Assembly (NCBI RefSeq): GCF_025947365.1
Contig: NZ_CP110012.1
Coordinates: 2,728,001-2,792,000, forward strand
DNA length: 64,000 bases
Source: Flavobacterium sp. N502540
GTDB lineage: Bacteria; Bacteroidota; Bacteroidia; Flavobacteriales; Flavobacteriaceae
Direction of reading: 5' to 3'
Part shown: positions 27,301-37,100 of the stretch, one piece after another
Layout: each line of letters begins with the position of its first letter
How positions within the stretch are numbered: the stretch's first letter is position 1
Notes under the pieces: generated by a model
Database searches by the model: none
What the model saw: only the letters and a program-made list of their open reading frames with translations
What the model was told of the DNA's origin: nothing
Made by a program: the position numbers and the translations under genes

Positions 27301-27423
27301 AATCTTTTTACCAAAACAGCTGTTAGCTATATTGATCCGGAATATGCTACTGCAGCCGGAGGCATTGGACTTTCTTCATCTATTGTCAGAGCGTATTCTT
27401 TAGGCCTGAATGCCAGCTTTTAA
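24337..27423 (+). CDS. SusC/RagA-family TonB-dependent outer-membrane receptor
   Basis: A 1028-aa receptor that imports a substrate through the outer membrane using TonB energy, working with the SusD lipoprotein encoded next. After an N-terminal export region with a hydrophobic stretch (VQLTAFFIVVSILDAH) comes a CarboxypepD_reg-like domain at ~65-135 (VQGVVKDDKGMPLTGVTISV ... GTVTNFDGKYEI), the linker VLVGYGKMSR, a plug domain at ~150-270 (LLRGIGSISASTDPLIVVDG; VLKDAASTSIYGSKGTNGVI) and a large C-terminal barrel (SFRRDGSSRFG). In-frame ATGs at 24346 and 24355 are alternative starts. No anti-sigma-interacting STN domain is seen. The substrate cannot be told from sequence; the downstream amidohydrolase hints at a peptide-like or heterocyclic compound rather than a glycan. 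Confidence 0.93.
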   Translation: MKKMTIMKARAASLFYLKRSLKVQLTAFFIVVSILDAHSENYDQKRKNSKESLLNLTVKSTDQKKVQGVVKDDKGMPLTGVTISVNGGKQGTVTNFDGKYEIAVNEGDVVSFSFIGFETKIIKITNQVLLNVTLVASINKLDDLVLVGYGKMSRDKITGAVTKLDTKVLQNTQNVSFADALIGVVPGLFVQESFTSPDAPPSILLRGIGSISASTDPLIVVDGVQMPRSGLGAFALNAADIQDISVLKDAASTSIYGSKGTNGVIMITTKRGNRNTKMKVTFNTRLGMKMADQSFTNDLMKGSQKLDFEESLGFYKSNPALLQSRRAAGNNVNWADLLLKNEINRENDISFSGGSDKANYYTSITYNNVNNIFDGQYKRYTVATRVDFDLGKKIKVGFSGNFSNVNEQDGRTVGSPFINSFLLNPWLTVFDDKGNPLRLLDIASSSGAPYNPLFIRENTNANANRKNIGGSVNLTYTPFKWLSLNGVLGANYNNSKNSNYENVIVKGGTLTVNNSDNNNYTGTLTATIAKKFQKHNFDLVLGNEVNEYETNSLNVLANTFNSDAIQIVSAAKTITSVTQQKSQAGSLSYFSRLNYNFDNTYNLSLSFRRDGSSRFGDNNKYANFWSVGTSWNVHRDLFKDNKTISSLKFRASIGTSGNDFIGDFASQSLYGYKSQMTYAGSTVPYLTRGENPNLTWEKNYNKNFGIDYGFFNNRISGTVDYYIRDTKDLLNNKPIPLTSGFSELISNIGNFRNEGVEIGLHTVNLKGKDFNWTTDFNIAFNKGTVIALSDKKDILFNSGSTVFQEGSAIRSFYIADWAGVNPVTGFNQYRKQDGTLVDYNTNKTTTNATEISNLRQVSNKTAMPKYYGGLTNTFRYKQLDLSVLVSYAGGHYVLNEGIYNLYNNPGYNQSTAVLKAWKNPGDQSNLAVRQVNTTNPNAFLESDYKSSTQFLENASYIKLKNVALGYTLQRSILEKTGIESLRIYVQGQNLFTKTAVSYIDPEYATAAGGIGLSSSIVRAYSLGLNASF

Positions 27424-27519
27424 TATACAACAAATTACAAAATTCTACTTGTTAATGGGATATCAATTAATAAGGGACATAAAAGAGTTTTATTCGACAG
27501 AAAAAATAAAGAGCGACAT

Positions 27520-28920
27520 ATGAAAACAAATATAAAATTATTCTTTACGGCAGTAGTGGTTACTTTATTTAGCAGCTGCTCTGATGATATTATCAACAAA
27601 GAACCTTTGGATCAATTGGCTCCCGAAACACTCTTTCAGACAGAAGGCGGTTTCAGAAGTGCTTTGGATGGTGTTTATGCTGTTATGAAACAAGATTTTT
27701 ACGGGTATTACTTTGGAATTTACACCATTCCGGAAGCTATTAGTGATGATCTTTTAAGTTCAACAAATTCAAAAGACTTTTCTTTCGATAACAGCTCTGG
27801 AAACATATATCCACTGGGCTACAGTAGCGCAACCGGTAATGTAGAGGGATTCTGGAGGATTTCGTATCAGGCGATTAATCATGTGAATACGATTATTAAG
27901 ATGGCAAGGATAAGTTCTTTACCCAATAAAGATGCTTTTTTGGGAGAAGCCTTAGGTATAAGAGCACTGCTATATTATAATTTATACCGCTTTTATTCAC
28001 CTGCTTATATTATTGATAAAAAAGCGTTATCGGTCCCCTATCGATTCGAAACAGACAAGTTGTTAGATATAAAACAAAGAAATACGACAGCTGAAGTGAT
28101 TCAGTTTATTCAGGCAGATTTGAATGAAGCAGCAGCTTTAGCCACCAATACGGTTAATTCGTACAGGATTTCTAAGACGGCTATTTATGCATTGTCAGCC
28201 CGTGTATGTCATGAGACAGCCGATTACAAAAATGCAATTGTATACAGTAATTTAGCCTTAACAGATGCCAGATATAAATTAGATAATACGCTGGCTGCTC
28301 TGCAAAAGGAATGGGATAAGGATGATTCTGGTGAAATTATTTTCAGAATACGTTTTGAAAATACCGAAATGGGACAGAATGCAGCACTTTTGGCTATACC
28401 TGTGCTTTCGAGTTATCCCTATTTGGTATCGACTGATTTAATCAATCTTTACGATAAGACGAAAGATTTTAGATTTACAGTATATTTTAAAAATCATCCT
28501 ACTATCGCAAACAGTTATTATCCTAAAAAACAAGCAGGTACCCGAACTACAAACGCTTCGGCATCAGATCCAGGTAATATAGATTTAAAATTAATGAGAG
28601 TACCTGAATTGTATTTAATACTGGCAGAATCTTACTTCCAGGGAAGTGATAATGCCTCAGCATTAATTAACCTCAATAAATTAAGAAATGCCAGAGGTAT
28701 AGGGAATTATACAGGGACCGATCTGGGTAAAGAAATTTTAAATGAGAGAAGAAGAGAATTGGCCTTTGAAGGCTTTAGATTTACCGATCTTAAAAGACTT
28801 GGATTAGGTTTTAACAGGGCAGATGGTACTGGTTTGACAGCGAATGCCAATCGATTTGCCTTACCTATTCCACAGACTGAAATTGATCGTTCTGGCATTG
28901 CACAAAATCCGGGATATTAA
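27520..28920 (+). CDS. SusD/RagB-family substrate-binding lipoprotein
   Basis: A 466-aa surface lipoprotein with signal MKTNIKLFFTAVVVTLFSSC (Cys at 20). The typical SusD beginning follows (NKEPLDQLAPETLFQTEGGF ... ALDGVYAVM), then TPR-like helices (GEALGIRALLYYNLYRFY) and the conserved C-terminal elements LMRVPELYLILAESYFQ, LNKLRNARG and ERRRELAFEGFRFTDLKRLG. It caps the SusC barrel and captures the ligand outside the cell. It lies 97 bases after the receptor gene and is surely in the same operon. Confidence 0.93.
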   Translation: MKTNIKLFFTAVVVTLFSSCSDDIINKEPLDQLAPETLFQTEGGFRSALDGVYAVMKQDFYGYYFGIYTIPEAISDDLLSSTNSKDFSFDNSSGNIYPLGYSSATGNVEGFWRISYQAINHVNTIIKMARISSLPNKDAFLGEALGIRALLYYNLYRFYSPAYIIDKKALSVPYRFETDKLLDIKQRNTTAEVIQFIQADLNEAAALATNTVNSYRISKTAIYALSARVCHETADYKNAIVYSNLALTDARYKLDNTLAALQKEWDKDDSGEIIFRIRFENTEMGQNAALLAIPVLSSYPYLVSTDLINLYDKTKDFRFTVYFKNHPTIANSYYPKKQAGTRTTNASASDPGNIDLKLMRVPELYLILAESYFQGSDNASALINLNKLRNARGIGNYTGTDLGKEILNERRRELAFEGFRFTDLKRLGLGFNRADGTGLTANANRFALPIPQTEIDRSGIAQNPGY

Positions 28921-28952
28921 ATCTGTTTTCAAATACTATAAAACGCTCTGAT

Positions 28953-30194
28953 ATGAAAAAAAAATTGGCTCTAATCTTTTTGTTTTCGCTATTTAACCTA
29001 ATAACCGGATACTCACAAAAGAAGGTAGACATAAAAGTAACCATACTAAAGAACGGATTTATTTTTGATGATACATTTGATTTAAAGACAGGCAGTATCA
29101 TCATTAAGGGCAATCAAATTGCTGATATTTTGTATACTGATAATTTTAGTGCGTATCCGGGAGCAGCAGTAATCGATATCACCGGAAAATATGTTTTACC
29201 CGGATTGATAGACACACATGTTCATCTGGCAACAGTTCCGAATCTCAATAGAGAGGAAAATAATAAATATATGGAGGACCAGCTTTCTAAAATGATCTAT
29301 GCCGGGATAACAACAGTCAGAGACATGGTAGGAAATGCTATTATTCTTGCAGATTATAAACGAGCAAGCAAACTGAATCAATTGCCGGCTCCTTCCATTT
29401 TTTACGCAGCTCAATTTGCAGGACCAGAATATTTTAATGAAGTGAGAAAGTATACTAAAGAAAAAGATACTCCCTGGGAACGTACTATTACAGACACGAC
29501 AAATATTAAAATGGTTGTAGCTGAAGCAAAAGGAGCTGGTGTAACCGGAATAAAAATATACTCAGATTTAAGTGTTAAGCTGATCAAAAAAATTGTGAAA
29601 GAAGCAAAGAAGCAAGGATTACAGAGTTGGAGCCATGCGGCAGTATTTCCTGCTACACCAACGGATGCTGCTGATGCGAAAGTAAATTCTATGTCGCATG
29701 CGTTCGATATTCCATATGATTTTTCAGTAGGAAAGATGGATCATCACAAAAGACCACCAGCCATCGACAATATAAAAATGGACAAGTTGTTACTCCTGAT
29801 GAAAGCAAACAATGTGATACTGGATGCAACCAATTACATGGGAAACAACAATAAACTTTTTGATGGGATGAAAATAACTAAAAGAGCCCATGAGCTTGGT
29901 GTTAAGGTGTCTACAGGGACAGATTGGCCTTATTTATTCGAAAAAGATAATGTTGTTCCATTATTCAAAGAGATAAAAATATTGACTGACAACTGTGGCT
30001 TTACCAACAAAGATGTTCTGATAAGTGCTACACGAATTGGGGCAGAAAGTATTGGAATACAAGACAGAGGGATTATAGCTATTGGCAAACGCGCAGATCT
30101 TTATATAACCAATTCAGATCCTGTACAAAATATTGAAAATCTAAAAGACGGTTTTATGACCGTGAAGTCCGGAATTATTTATAAGAAAGAATAA
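28953..30194 (+). CDS. exported amidohydrolase-family metal-dependent hydrolase
   Basis: A 413-aa protein with a signal peptide (MKKKLALIFLFSLFNLITGYSQ), so it acts in the periplasm or outside. It belongs to the amidohydrolase superfamily (imidazolonepropionase / Xaa-Pro dipeptidase-like branch). Visible metal-site candidates are the HxH pair in DTHVHL (H89, H91), Lys201 in GIKIYSD (possibly carbamylated), H228 in SWSHAA, H249 in MSHAF and D324 in GTDWPY. The N- and C-terminal beta parts (GKYVLPGLID; GKRADLYITNSDP) complete the usual fold. Position behind SusC/SusD suggests hydrolysis of the imported or captured compound at an amide or cyclic amide bond. The true substrate is unknown. Confidence 0.85.
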   Translation: MKKKLALIFLFSLFNLITGYSQKKVDIKVTILKNGFIFDDTFDLKTGSIIIKGNQIADILYTDNFSAYPGAAVIDITGKYVLPGLIDTHVHLATVPNLNREENNKYMEDQLSKMIYAGITTVRDMVGNAIILADYKRASKLNQLPAPSIFYAAQFAGPEYFNEVRKYTKEKDTPWERTITDTTNIKMVVAEAKGAGVTGIKIYSDLSVKLIKKIVKEAKKQGLQSWSHAAVFPATPTDAADAKVNSMSHAFDIPYDFSVGKMDHHKRPPAIDNIKMDKLLLLMKANNVILDATNYMGNNNKLFDGMKITKRAHELGVKVSTGTDWPYLFEKDNVVPLFKEIKILTDNCGFTNKDVLISATRIGAESIGIQDRGIIAIGKRADLYITNSDPVQNIENLKDGFMTVKSGIIYKKE

Positions 30195-30249
30195 TTTCCG
30201 GAACTCCGCAAAAAAAGTAATGCATAATAAAATTTAAAAGAGAAATCTA

Positions 30250-31281
30250 ATGAAGAAATGGTATTGTTTAAGAATTATAGTTCTTATTCTTAGTTTAAAT
30301 TGCTTTGCACAGAAAAGCACAAAAGACTATGTACGTTTGTCCGGAAAAATTACAGATAAAAATTCAGATTCTTTGCTCGTTTTTATAAATAGAAAACCGC
30401 TTAAAAGAATTAACATTAAGACAGATGGGACCTTTTCTGATACACTTCGTGTAAAAGAAGGAGTTTATGGCATATTTGATGGAAAAGAACAAGGCTTTTT
30501 TTACCTTAAAAATGGTTATAATCTTAAAATTACTTTCGATACGAAACAATGGGATGAGACAATGGCTTTTACAGGTGAGGGCGCTATACCTAACAAATAT
30601 TTATTTAAGAAAGCCTTGTATACTGAAAAAGCAACTTCAGATAAATCAATTTTTCAACTGGGGAAAGATGAATTTCTGGCAAGAATAGATAAAATTGTAG
30701 CAGGTTATCAAAAGCTGCTTTCCGAAACAAAAGGTCTGGAAATGCCTTTTGTTCAATCTGAAAATAAAAATTTTGATGATTTTAAGAAAAGCTGCGTGGC
30801 CCGATATGATAAAACTACAGGATTAAAAAAACATCAGGAAGAAGTTTTGCCTAAAGGAAAAGTTTCACCAAAATTTTCTAATTACGAGAATTTTGATGGT
30901 AGCAAAACCTCTTTAGATGACTTTAAGGGTAAGTTTGTTTATATTGATTTATGGGCAACCTGGTGCGGACCGTGTAAAAAAGAAATTCCATTTCTTAAAG
31001 CCTGTGAGAAAGAATTTCATGATAAAAATATTGTTTTTGTGAGCATCTCTACAGATCGTGTAAAAGATCATGACAAATGGAAAAAAATGGTGACGGATCT
31101 TGGATTGACAGGAGTTCAATTATTTGCTAATGGAGATACTTCCTTTGAGACTGCTTATGAAGTGATCGGTATTCCACGATTCATTTTAATCGATCCGCAA
31201 GGTAATATTGTGGATCCGAATGCACCCAGACCATCTGAAGATCGATTAAAAGTGTTGTTTAAAGAATCTGGTGTTCAGTAG
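30250..31281 (+). CDS. TlpA-like periplasmic thioredoxin-fold protein
   Basis: A 343-aa exported protein (MKKWYCLRIIVLILSLNCFAQ). Residues ~25-115 are a beta-rich domain of the DUF4369-like kind often found before TlpA domains in Bacteroidota (VRLSGKITDKNSDSLLVFIN), then a helical linker, then an AhpC/TSA-Redoxin domain from ~205 with the active site WATWCGPCKK (C239 and C242) and the cis-proline region GIPRFILID. Family members reduce or isomerise disulfides in the periplasm. It is the last gene of the locus, and the convergent eCIS operon ends 28 bases downstream. No clear hairpin terminator is seen in the short gap. Confidence 0.85.
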   Translation: MKKWYCLRIIVLILSLNCFAQKSTKDYVRLSGKITDKNSDSLLVFINRKPLKRINIKTDGTFSDTLRVKEGVYGIFDGKEQGFFYLKNGYNLKITFDTKQWDETMAFTGEGAIPNKYLFKKALYTEKATSDKSIFQLGKDEFLARIDKIVAGYQKLLSETKGLEMPFVQSENKNFDDFKKSCVARYDKTTGLKKHQEEVLPKGKVSPKFSNYENFDGSKTSLDDFKGKFVYIDLWATWCGPCKKEIPFLKACEKEFHDKNIVFVSISTDRVKDHDKWKKMVTDLGLTGVQLFANGDTSFETAYEVIGIPRFILIDPQGNIVDPNAPRPSEDRLKVLFKESGVQ

Positions 31282-31308
31282 TTTATTTTGTAAATAGAGA
31301 AGGTTAGG

Positions 31309-32613
31309 TTACATCATTTTGCCCTCTTTTGCATACTCTTTTTTAATTCCTTGAAGAAGATGATGAAGTTTGATACTTTCGTTTTCGTCTTCGAGTGTTT
31401 TCAGACAGGCATATTGAATGATGTTCACAATATTGGCTCCGGTAATGTCGTATTTTTTTGAAAGTTCGTTAAGATTTACATCTTCAGCGATTCTAATTCC
31501 TTTGGGCAGGTTGTTCTCCCAAAGCTGTAAGCGTTCACGGGAAGAAGGTACCTCAAATTCAATTATGGATTGAAATCTTCGGGTAAAAGCGGTGTCAATA
31601 TTTGCTTTAAAATTAGAAGCCAGTATAACCAGTCCGGGATGATTCTCGATACGCTGCAGCAGGTAGGACACTTCCTGATTGGCGTATTTATCATGAGCAT
31701 CTCTTACGTTAGTTCTTTTTCCGAAAATGGCATCAGCTTCATCGAAAAAAAGAATCCAGTCTTTATCGGCGGCTTTGTCAAAAAGAGCTGACAGATTTTT
31801 TTCGGTTTCGCCAATGTATTTCGAAATTACCATAGACAAGTCAATTCGGTAAACATCTCTTTGCGTATATTTTCCAAGAAGTGAGGCCGTAAGGGTTTTT
31901 CCGGTTCCCGGCGCACCATAAAACATCACTCTGAAACCTGGTTTAATTTTAGCTTTCATGTTCCATTCGTGAAGCAGAATCTCATTAAATTTAAGCCAGG
32001 TTTCTATTTCTTTAATCTGATTTAAAGTTGAAGAATTGAGCACCAGATCGTCCCAGTCTAATGCGGTCTCAATTAGCTGAGCAGGGAAAATACTGCTAAG
32101 CTGAGGTTTTAAGATTTTTCCGGTGATGAATTTTTCGATGTATTCGTCTTCAAGAATCAGTAAACCACTCAGTTTAGGTTCACCATTTGGAACAGATTCT
32201 ATTTTAATGATTCTTTTTTGATACAAAAAAGATTGATTGTGCAGGTAATTATAGAATGAAATCCGGTTATCGAGATCATTCCCTGCAACTAAAAATTGAG
32301 CCGTTTCGCCTGTTGGTAAAATGCCGCGGTGGTTCTTTGATTTCACACCTCCAAATTCAGGTAATTCTCCTCCGTTAGGTAAATATTCTGCAATAATTGA
32401 ACTTAAAAAGTCAGGTTTGATATGATGCACAAGAGCTAATCCCAATAAGAGAGTATCTGTTTCGGTGAGGTTATTTTCAATGATAAATTCGTTAATAAAC
32501 CCGCTGGAATCCAGTTGATTTAAAACAGGTTTTCCGGTTGGGTTTTCGGCTTGAAAAAGTCTGTCAAGCTGAAAGATAAATTGGCTTTTCAGGTAAGTGA
32601 ATATATTTTCCAT
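31309..32613 (-). CDS. eCIS-associated AAA+ ATPase (Afp15-like)
   Basis: A 434-aa protein. Residues 1-180 are a helical N-terminal region; the AAA+ core follows with Walker A GAPGTGKT (233-240), Walker B ILFFDEAD (287-294), the sensor-like VILASNFKANID, and an arginine pair in TRRF. AAA+ ATPases of this type are encoded in almost all Afp/PVC/AlgoCIS-type clusters and are thought to act in particle assembly or cargo loading rather than in contraction. It is the last gene of the operon, about 11.5 kb downstream of the structural genes, with the candidate cargo in between. The substrate is not known. Confidence 0.9.
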   Translation of the reverse strand: MENIFTYLKSQFIFQLDRLFQAENPTGKPVLNQLDSSGFINEFIIENNLTETDTLLLGLALVHHIKPDFLSSIIAEYLPNGGELPEFGGVKSKNHRGILPTGETAQFLVAGNDLDNRISFYNYLHNQSFLYQKRIIKIESVPNGEPKLSGLLILEDEYIEKFITGKILKPQLSSIFPAQLIETALDWDDLVLNSSTLNQIKEIETWLKFNEILLHEWNMKAKIKPGFRVMFYGAPGTGKTLTASLLGKYTQRDVYRIDLSMVISKYIGETEKNLSALFDKAADKDWILFFDEADAIFGKRTNVRDAHDKYANQEVSYLLQRIENHPGLVILASNFKANIDTAFTRRFQSIIEFEVPSSRERLQLWENNLPKGIRIAEDVNLNELSKKYDITGANIVNIIQYACLKTLEDENESIKLHHLLQGIKKEYAKEGKMM

Positions 32614-32640
32614 TTTGTTATATCATTTTTATCCGGGTTC

Positions 32641-33144
32641 TTATTGTTGCATTATTTGAATTCTTAATCCTTCAACATTTGACCATAAAGAAAGGCTGTA
32701 TTTTTCTCTGGTGTAGGTGACTTGTTCTTTTCCTTGTCGTAGTGATTTTTTATCGGGTTTGCCTAACTTCTCAATAATAGACAAGAACAGTTCATGAATA
32801 AAATTAGTATAGGAAACGGTAAATCGGCCCATTTTATAATAATCAAAATGAATACGGATTGTTTCTAACGGTTCATAATGAAAAAACCAAAAAAGAGCAT
32901 TCAATTTATGATGGTCTCTTTTTCCTTCTGTCGGATGATCTACCATGGCATTGTAAATTATTGTTTGCTGTTGTTCACTTTTTGAATTGAGCGTATCAGG
33001 TTCTCCAAGTATATCGGTTACTTTTTTAAAATCGGTTTTTAAGGCAATCTGCATGAACGAAAAACCATTACTTTCATCGTAATTAATTTGATCGATCAAA
33101 AAAGCTTTAATTTCATCCAAATCTTTAAATTCATTAATCCACAT
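32641..33144 (-). CDS. unknown protein of the eCIS operon
   Basis: A 167-aa soluble protein without signal peptide. Mixed alpha/beta, with a two-part look: an N-terminal helix (IKAFLIDQINYDESNGFSF), a middle aromatic and basic section (HHKLNALFWFFHYEPLETIR) and a C-terminal strand pair (YTREKYSLSLWSNVEGLRI). Its start overlaps the end of the upstream TPR gene by 11 bases, and it lies 27 bases before the ATPase gene, so the three are likely one functional group. No domain is recognised; a chaperone or adaptor role is only a guess from position. Confidence 0.6.
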   Translation of the reverse strand: MWINEFKDLDEIKAFLIDQINYDESNGFSFMQIALKTDFKKVTDILGEPDTLNSKSEQQQTIIYNAMVDHPTEGKRDHHKLNALFWFFHYEPLETIRIHFDYYKMGRFTVSYTNFIHELFLSIIEKLGKPDKKSLRQGKEQVTYTREKYSLSLWSNVEGLRIQIMQQ

Positions 33145-34123
33145 GATCTTTCTTTTTAATTAAACTATTTATCATTTGAAAAGCCATATCTGCATAGTCA
33201 TTTTCAGATTGTGTTAAATCGGTCAGGATTTTTTCTCCTTCAGCGGATGTACTCTTTTCTTCCAGATAGAGCAATGCTTTGTAATAGAGTGCTTTTGCGT
33301 TTTTTGAATCAAAATGGAGTACGTATGCAAGTTCGTTTATCGCTTGTTCGAGTTCTTTTTTGCTAATGAGAAGCAGGCTCTTGTTGATTCTTACAATATG
33401 ATTCATTGGGTTGATTTCCAGTATTCTATTCCAATAGTTTACAGCTGTTTCATTATCAGATAAACTCAGGGCTATTGTTGCTCCGAGCTCAAGAGATAAT
33501 TCCCGGAAAGGATTATAACGTAAACTGCTTTCGACAGCTGTTTTTGCCAGACCTAAATTTTGATTTTTGAAATGTGTAAATGCGATGTAATATAAAACTT
33601 CAGACTCGGTGCCTTTTTCATCCAGTGAGTTGTGCAATAGGTCCAGCGCTTCCTTATATTTTTCAGTTTTGATTAAGATTTTTGAAAGTCTTATTTTATA
33701 GGTGACGTGATGATTCAGAGTAAGAATTATGGTTTGTAAAGTATCTGTTGCTTTTTGAAATTGTCCGGTATATTCATAAAGTGAAACCAAACTTTCCCAG
33801 GACTGTAAATTGGTTTTTTTGATATCGATACTTTTTAGATAGTATTTCTCGGCTTCTTCAAACTGATTTTGATTGGTCAGGCTGTGTCCAAGATTTAAGG
33901 CATAGGTTTCATTCTCTGAGACCGTAAATGCTTTTCGGAACAAGGCTTCTGCTTCTTTATTCTTTTTTTCATGAAGATATAAAAGACCTAAATTATTTAA
34001 AGCAGTCGTATTGTTGGCATCTAAAGAGAGTGCTTCCATATATTTATTTTTCGCCTCGGCAAAATTGTTATTCAGAAAGTATGCGACTCCTTGATTGTTG
34101 ATTTCTTTAGGGTCTGTTTTCAT
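33134..34123 (-). CDS. tetratricopeptide-repeat protein of the eCIS operon
   Basis: A 329-aa protein made almost entirely of TPR units, with recognisable repeats GVAYFLNNNFAEAKNKYMEA, TALNNLGLLYLHEKKNKEAE, YALNLGHSLTNQNQFEEAEK and ALYYKALLYLEEKSTSAEGE. TPRs bind other proteins. No signal peptide, so it is cytoplasmic. It lies between the largest DUF4157 gene (18 bases away) and the unknown/ATPase pair, a good place for a cargo chaperone or assembly scaffold, which is an inference. Its 3' end overlaps the next gene by 11 bases. Confidence 0.8.
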   Translation of the reverse strand: MKTDPKEINNQGVAYFLNNNFAEAKNKYMEALSLDANNTTALNNLGLLYLHEKKNKEAEALFRKAFTVSENETYALNLGHSLTNQNQFEEAEKYYLKSIDIKKTNLQSWESLVSLYEYTGQFQKATDTLQTIILTLNHHVTYKIRLSKILIKTEKYKEALDLLHNSLDEKGTESEVLYYIAFTHFKNQNLGLAKTAVESSLRYNPFRELSLELGATIALSLSDNETAVNYWNRILEINPMNHIVRINKSLLLISKKELEQAINELAYVLHFDSKNAKALYYKALLYLEEKSTSAEGEKILTDLTQSENDYADMAFQMINSLIKKKDHVD

Positions 34124-34141
34124 AATAAATCATTTTAAGCG

Positions 34142-37100
34142 TTAATCAAAAATATCATCTTTGACATCGGAAGCCAGGTCTTTAGCCATATCAATTACAT
34201 CCAGTTCAGGATAAATTACTTCAATATCATCGAAAGAGATGTCAAAAGGTTCGCCTTCTCTATAATGAATTGGGAATACCAAACCAAACTGAATGTCCGG
34301 CCCCCAACTAAAAGATGCCAGATTATATCGCCAGGTTTCAGAAATAGAGAACCATCCGATTCCGAGACTTGCACGGGCAAAGGCATTGATGTCAAATGTA
34401 AATTTGGGATTTACCGTTATATGACCTTCGGCGTCTAATGCGAGTCCGGTTTGAGGACTCCAGTTCACATCGACAGAAGCTCCGGCTTCCCCTTCAAGTC
34501 CTAATGTTCCGGCGAGTTCAATTCCACCCGATAAACTGGCAATTCCGATACTTAGGCCTAATCCTAAATCACCGTGTAGGGTTAAACCGGCATCGGCAGG
34601 AATTGCAAATTCGCCATGTCCGGCCACTGTTGTCAATTCTTCGTGTTCCGGATTGTATGTAATTTCGGCAGACAAGTTTCGTAACTGGCCCGGACCAAAT
34701 CCTGCAGTGAAATCGAGACCACCACTGGCCTGGGCAACCAATCCAAGACTTCTCGGACCCAGTGGTATGGCAAACAGTGGAATTTCAATTGTTGGAACGG
34801 TGAATAAATTTCGGTCAAATTGTTTGCGGGGGAATACATCATAAGTGTCGGTTGCCAATCTGGCGGTCACTTCCATTTCGCCATTTGGTAAAAATTTAAC
34901 GCCAGCGGTGGCGGCAAGCCATGGAGTTAACTGAAGCGTTAAGGTTCCTCCTCCGTAAACTCGCATGGTATCATCAGGTTCACCAGTGGGTTGGCCATCT
35001 TCGCCGATCGTTCGGTTGGTCGCTCCTACGGTCACAGAACCGCTTAGCATTCCTCTTGAGTAATCGGCAGATCCGGTAAGTGTTAGCGCGCCATTCTCAT
35101 AGGTAACGGTTAAAGAAGAATTGATCCCCGGGATCTTAGGCTGTGCCGTACCTGAAACGCTTACATTGTACTCTTCCGCTCCGTTTTGTTTGGCAATGGA
35201 AGCCGAAACACTTCCTCCTCTAATTCCCGGAATGTCATCTCTTAATTGAAACTGACCACCAATTGAGAATCCGTCATCGCTGTAGGTCGCCTGCATGGTT
35301 CCGCTTCTGATTCCCGGAATGTCAAGTTCCGCTTCTCCTGATGCCGTAAAGGTATTTTCGCTGTATCGGGCTTCTATTGTGGCACTTTTTACCCCTCTGA
35401 TAGTTCCTTGTGTAATACCAATTCTTCCGCCTATAGTCCAAATATTATCTTTATATTCCACATTGATCTCGGCAGGATTAAATAAGGTACTGTCAAAATT
35501 AAAGGCTCCTTCGAGGGCAAATCCGTTGGCCATGGAAGCTGCTGCCTGTATGTGTCCGCTTCCTACGTTATTGATTCCAAAATCGACCCTTCCGGCAATT
35601 CCCAATCCGTTTGTTCCGAACGAGACTTCGAGTGAAGCATTTTCGATAACGAATGGGGAAGGGAAATGAAATTCATCTGCCGTGAATAATTTTCTTAAGC
35701 GAACACCATCTCCATCGATTACAATATCAATATCGGCATCGCTTATTAAAGGAACGGTAGGTAATACTTTTCCGCTTCCGGCAAATCCGGCAGGAGTAAG
35801 GTCCATCTGGTCGATTTGAATCGGACTCATTCCGGGTAAACGCAAACTTTGGAAAACACCTCCGGTACCGGTTACGGCATTATCTATAGTGGATTGTTTG
35901 TCTACATAAAAGATATAGGTATTTGGAATTTTCTTTAAATTCCAGGTCATATCCGGATAAGAGGCCGATATTTTGTTGGTATTTCTCAGGTCTGCTGATT
36001 TGTAGGCATCGACTTTCAGAGTCAGATTTTGAAAATCGGGACGCTCTTTTAAATCGACTCTTGGAAGCCACCCTTCGACAGGATATCGGTTACCTTGAGG
36101 AATTGTTAGCCGCTCGCCTCCATTTGGAGAGATGAATAAGGCAGGATCGTCTTCAGTACCCATTCTCCTCATTTCATCTCCTGTTAGCGACTCAATTTCA
36201 TTCAAATGAAGTCCTCGATTAATCTCATCGAAAGACCAGTATCGATCGGGCATTCCGGTTTGTGTGCGTAGTGCAAAATTAAAATCTAAAAAGGAAATGT
36301 TATAGCCGATGTCTTTGAAAAGATTGACATATTGATTTCCTCTGCCTGGCCGTGCGGGTAAAACGGGTTTGTCTGTTTTAGTCTGATAATAAGGCGACAT
36401 AAACACATCATAGGCATCTTTTATTTTACGGTTCATTTCCCAGGCAATAGAAGAACCTGAACTTCCATTTGCTGAAGCTTCCAATAATTCGTAATTGGCA
36501 ACAGTGTCATTACCTCCTAATTGATGTTCGACAATATGGTCGATTTGAAAAGTAGTTGCGTTTTTCTCTCTATCCCATATTGGTAATTTCGCCAGTGGCA
36601 GTAATTCTGCTCGTGTTCCGAAAATATTTAATTCAGGTTTATTTTTTCCTTTAAAGAAATAGACCCGTTCGTTTTCATTTTCGGCCCTGCTATAACCTCC
36701 GCTTTGAGTTGCTTCGGTTATTTTAGTGTCTAAATTATGGTTTGCCTGTACCGCTGTTCCTGCATCCCAGTTTTGGGGCTGCTGTGTATTACGTCCGGGA
36801 GGCGGCATGACCAGAGGTCTTGTGAACAGGCTTGTATTTCTAACTTTGAAATCAGAAATGCTTATCAGGGGAAGTGTCAAAGCCAGTGATGAGCTTGTAC
36901 TAATGCGATAGGTAAGACCACCTTTTTCATAACTGAATTGACCATTTGCCTCGTCGCGGGGTGTAACGCCAGTTGGAGGTGTTACAGCACTGCCGCCGGT
37001 AGATGGAGTTGTCGTTTTCTGGATCATTTTAGGCTGAACAGCACTGGCTCCTTGTTGAACGGTATGAGTTAGTTCATGTGCCAGAAGGTGTTTTCCTCCC

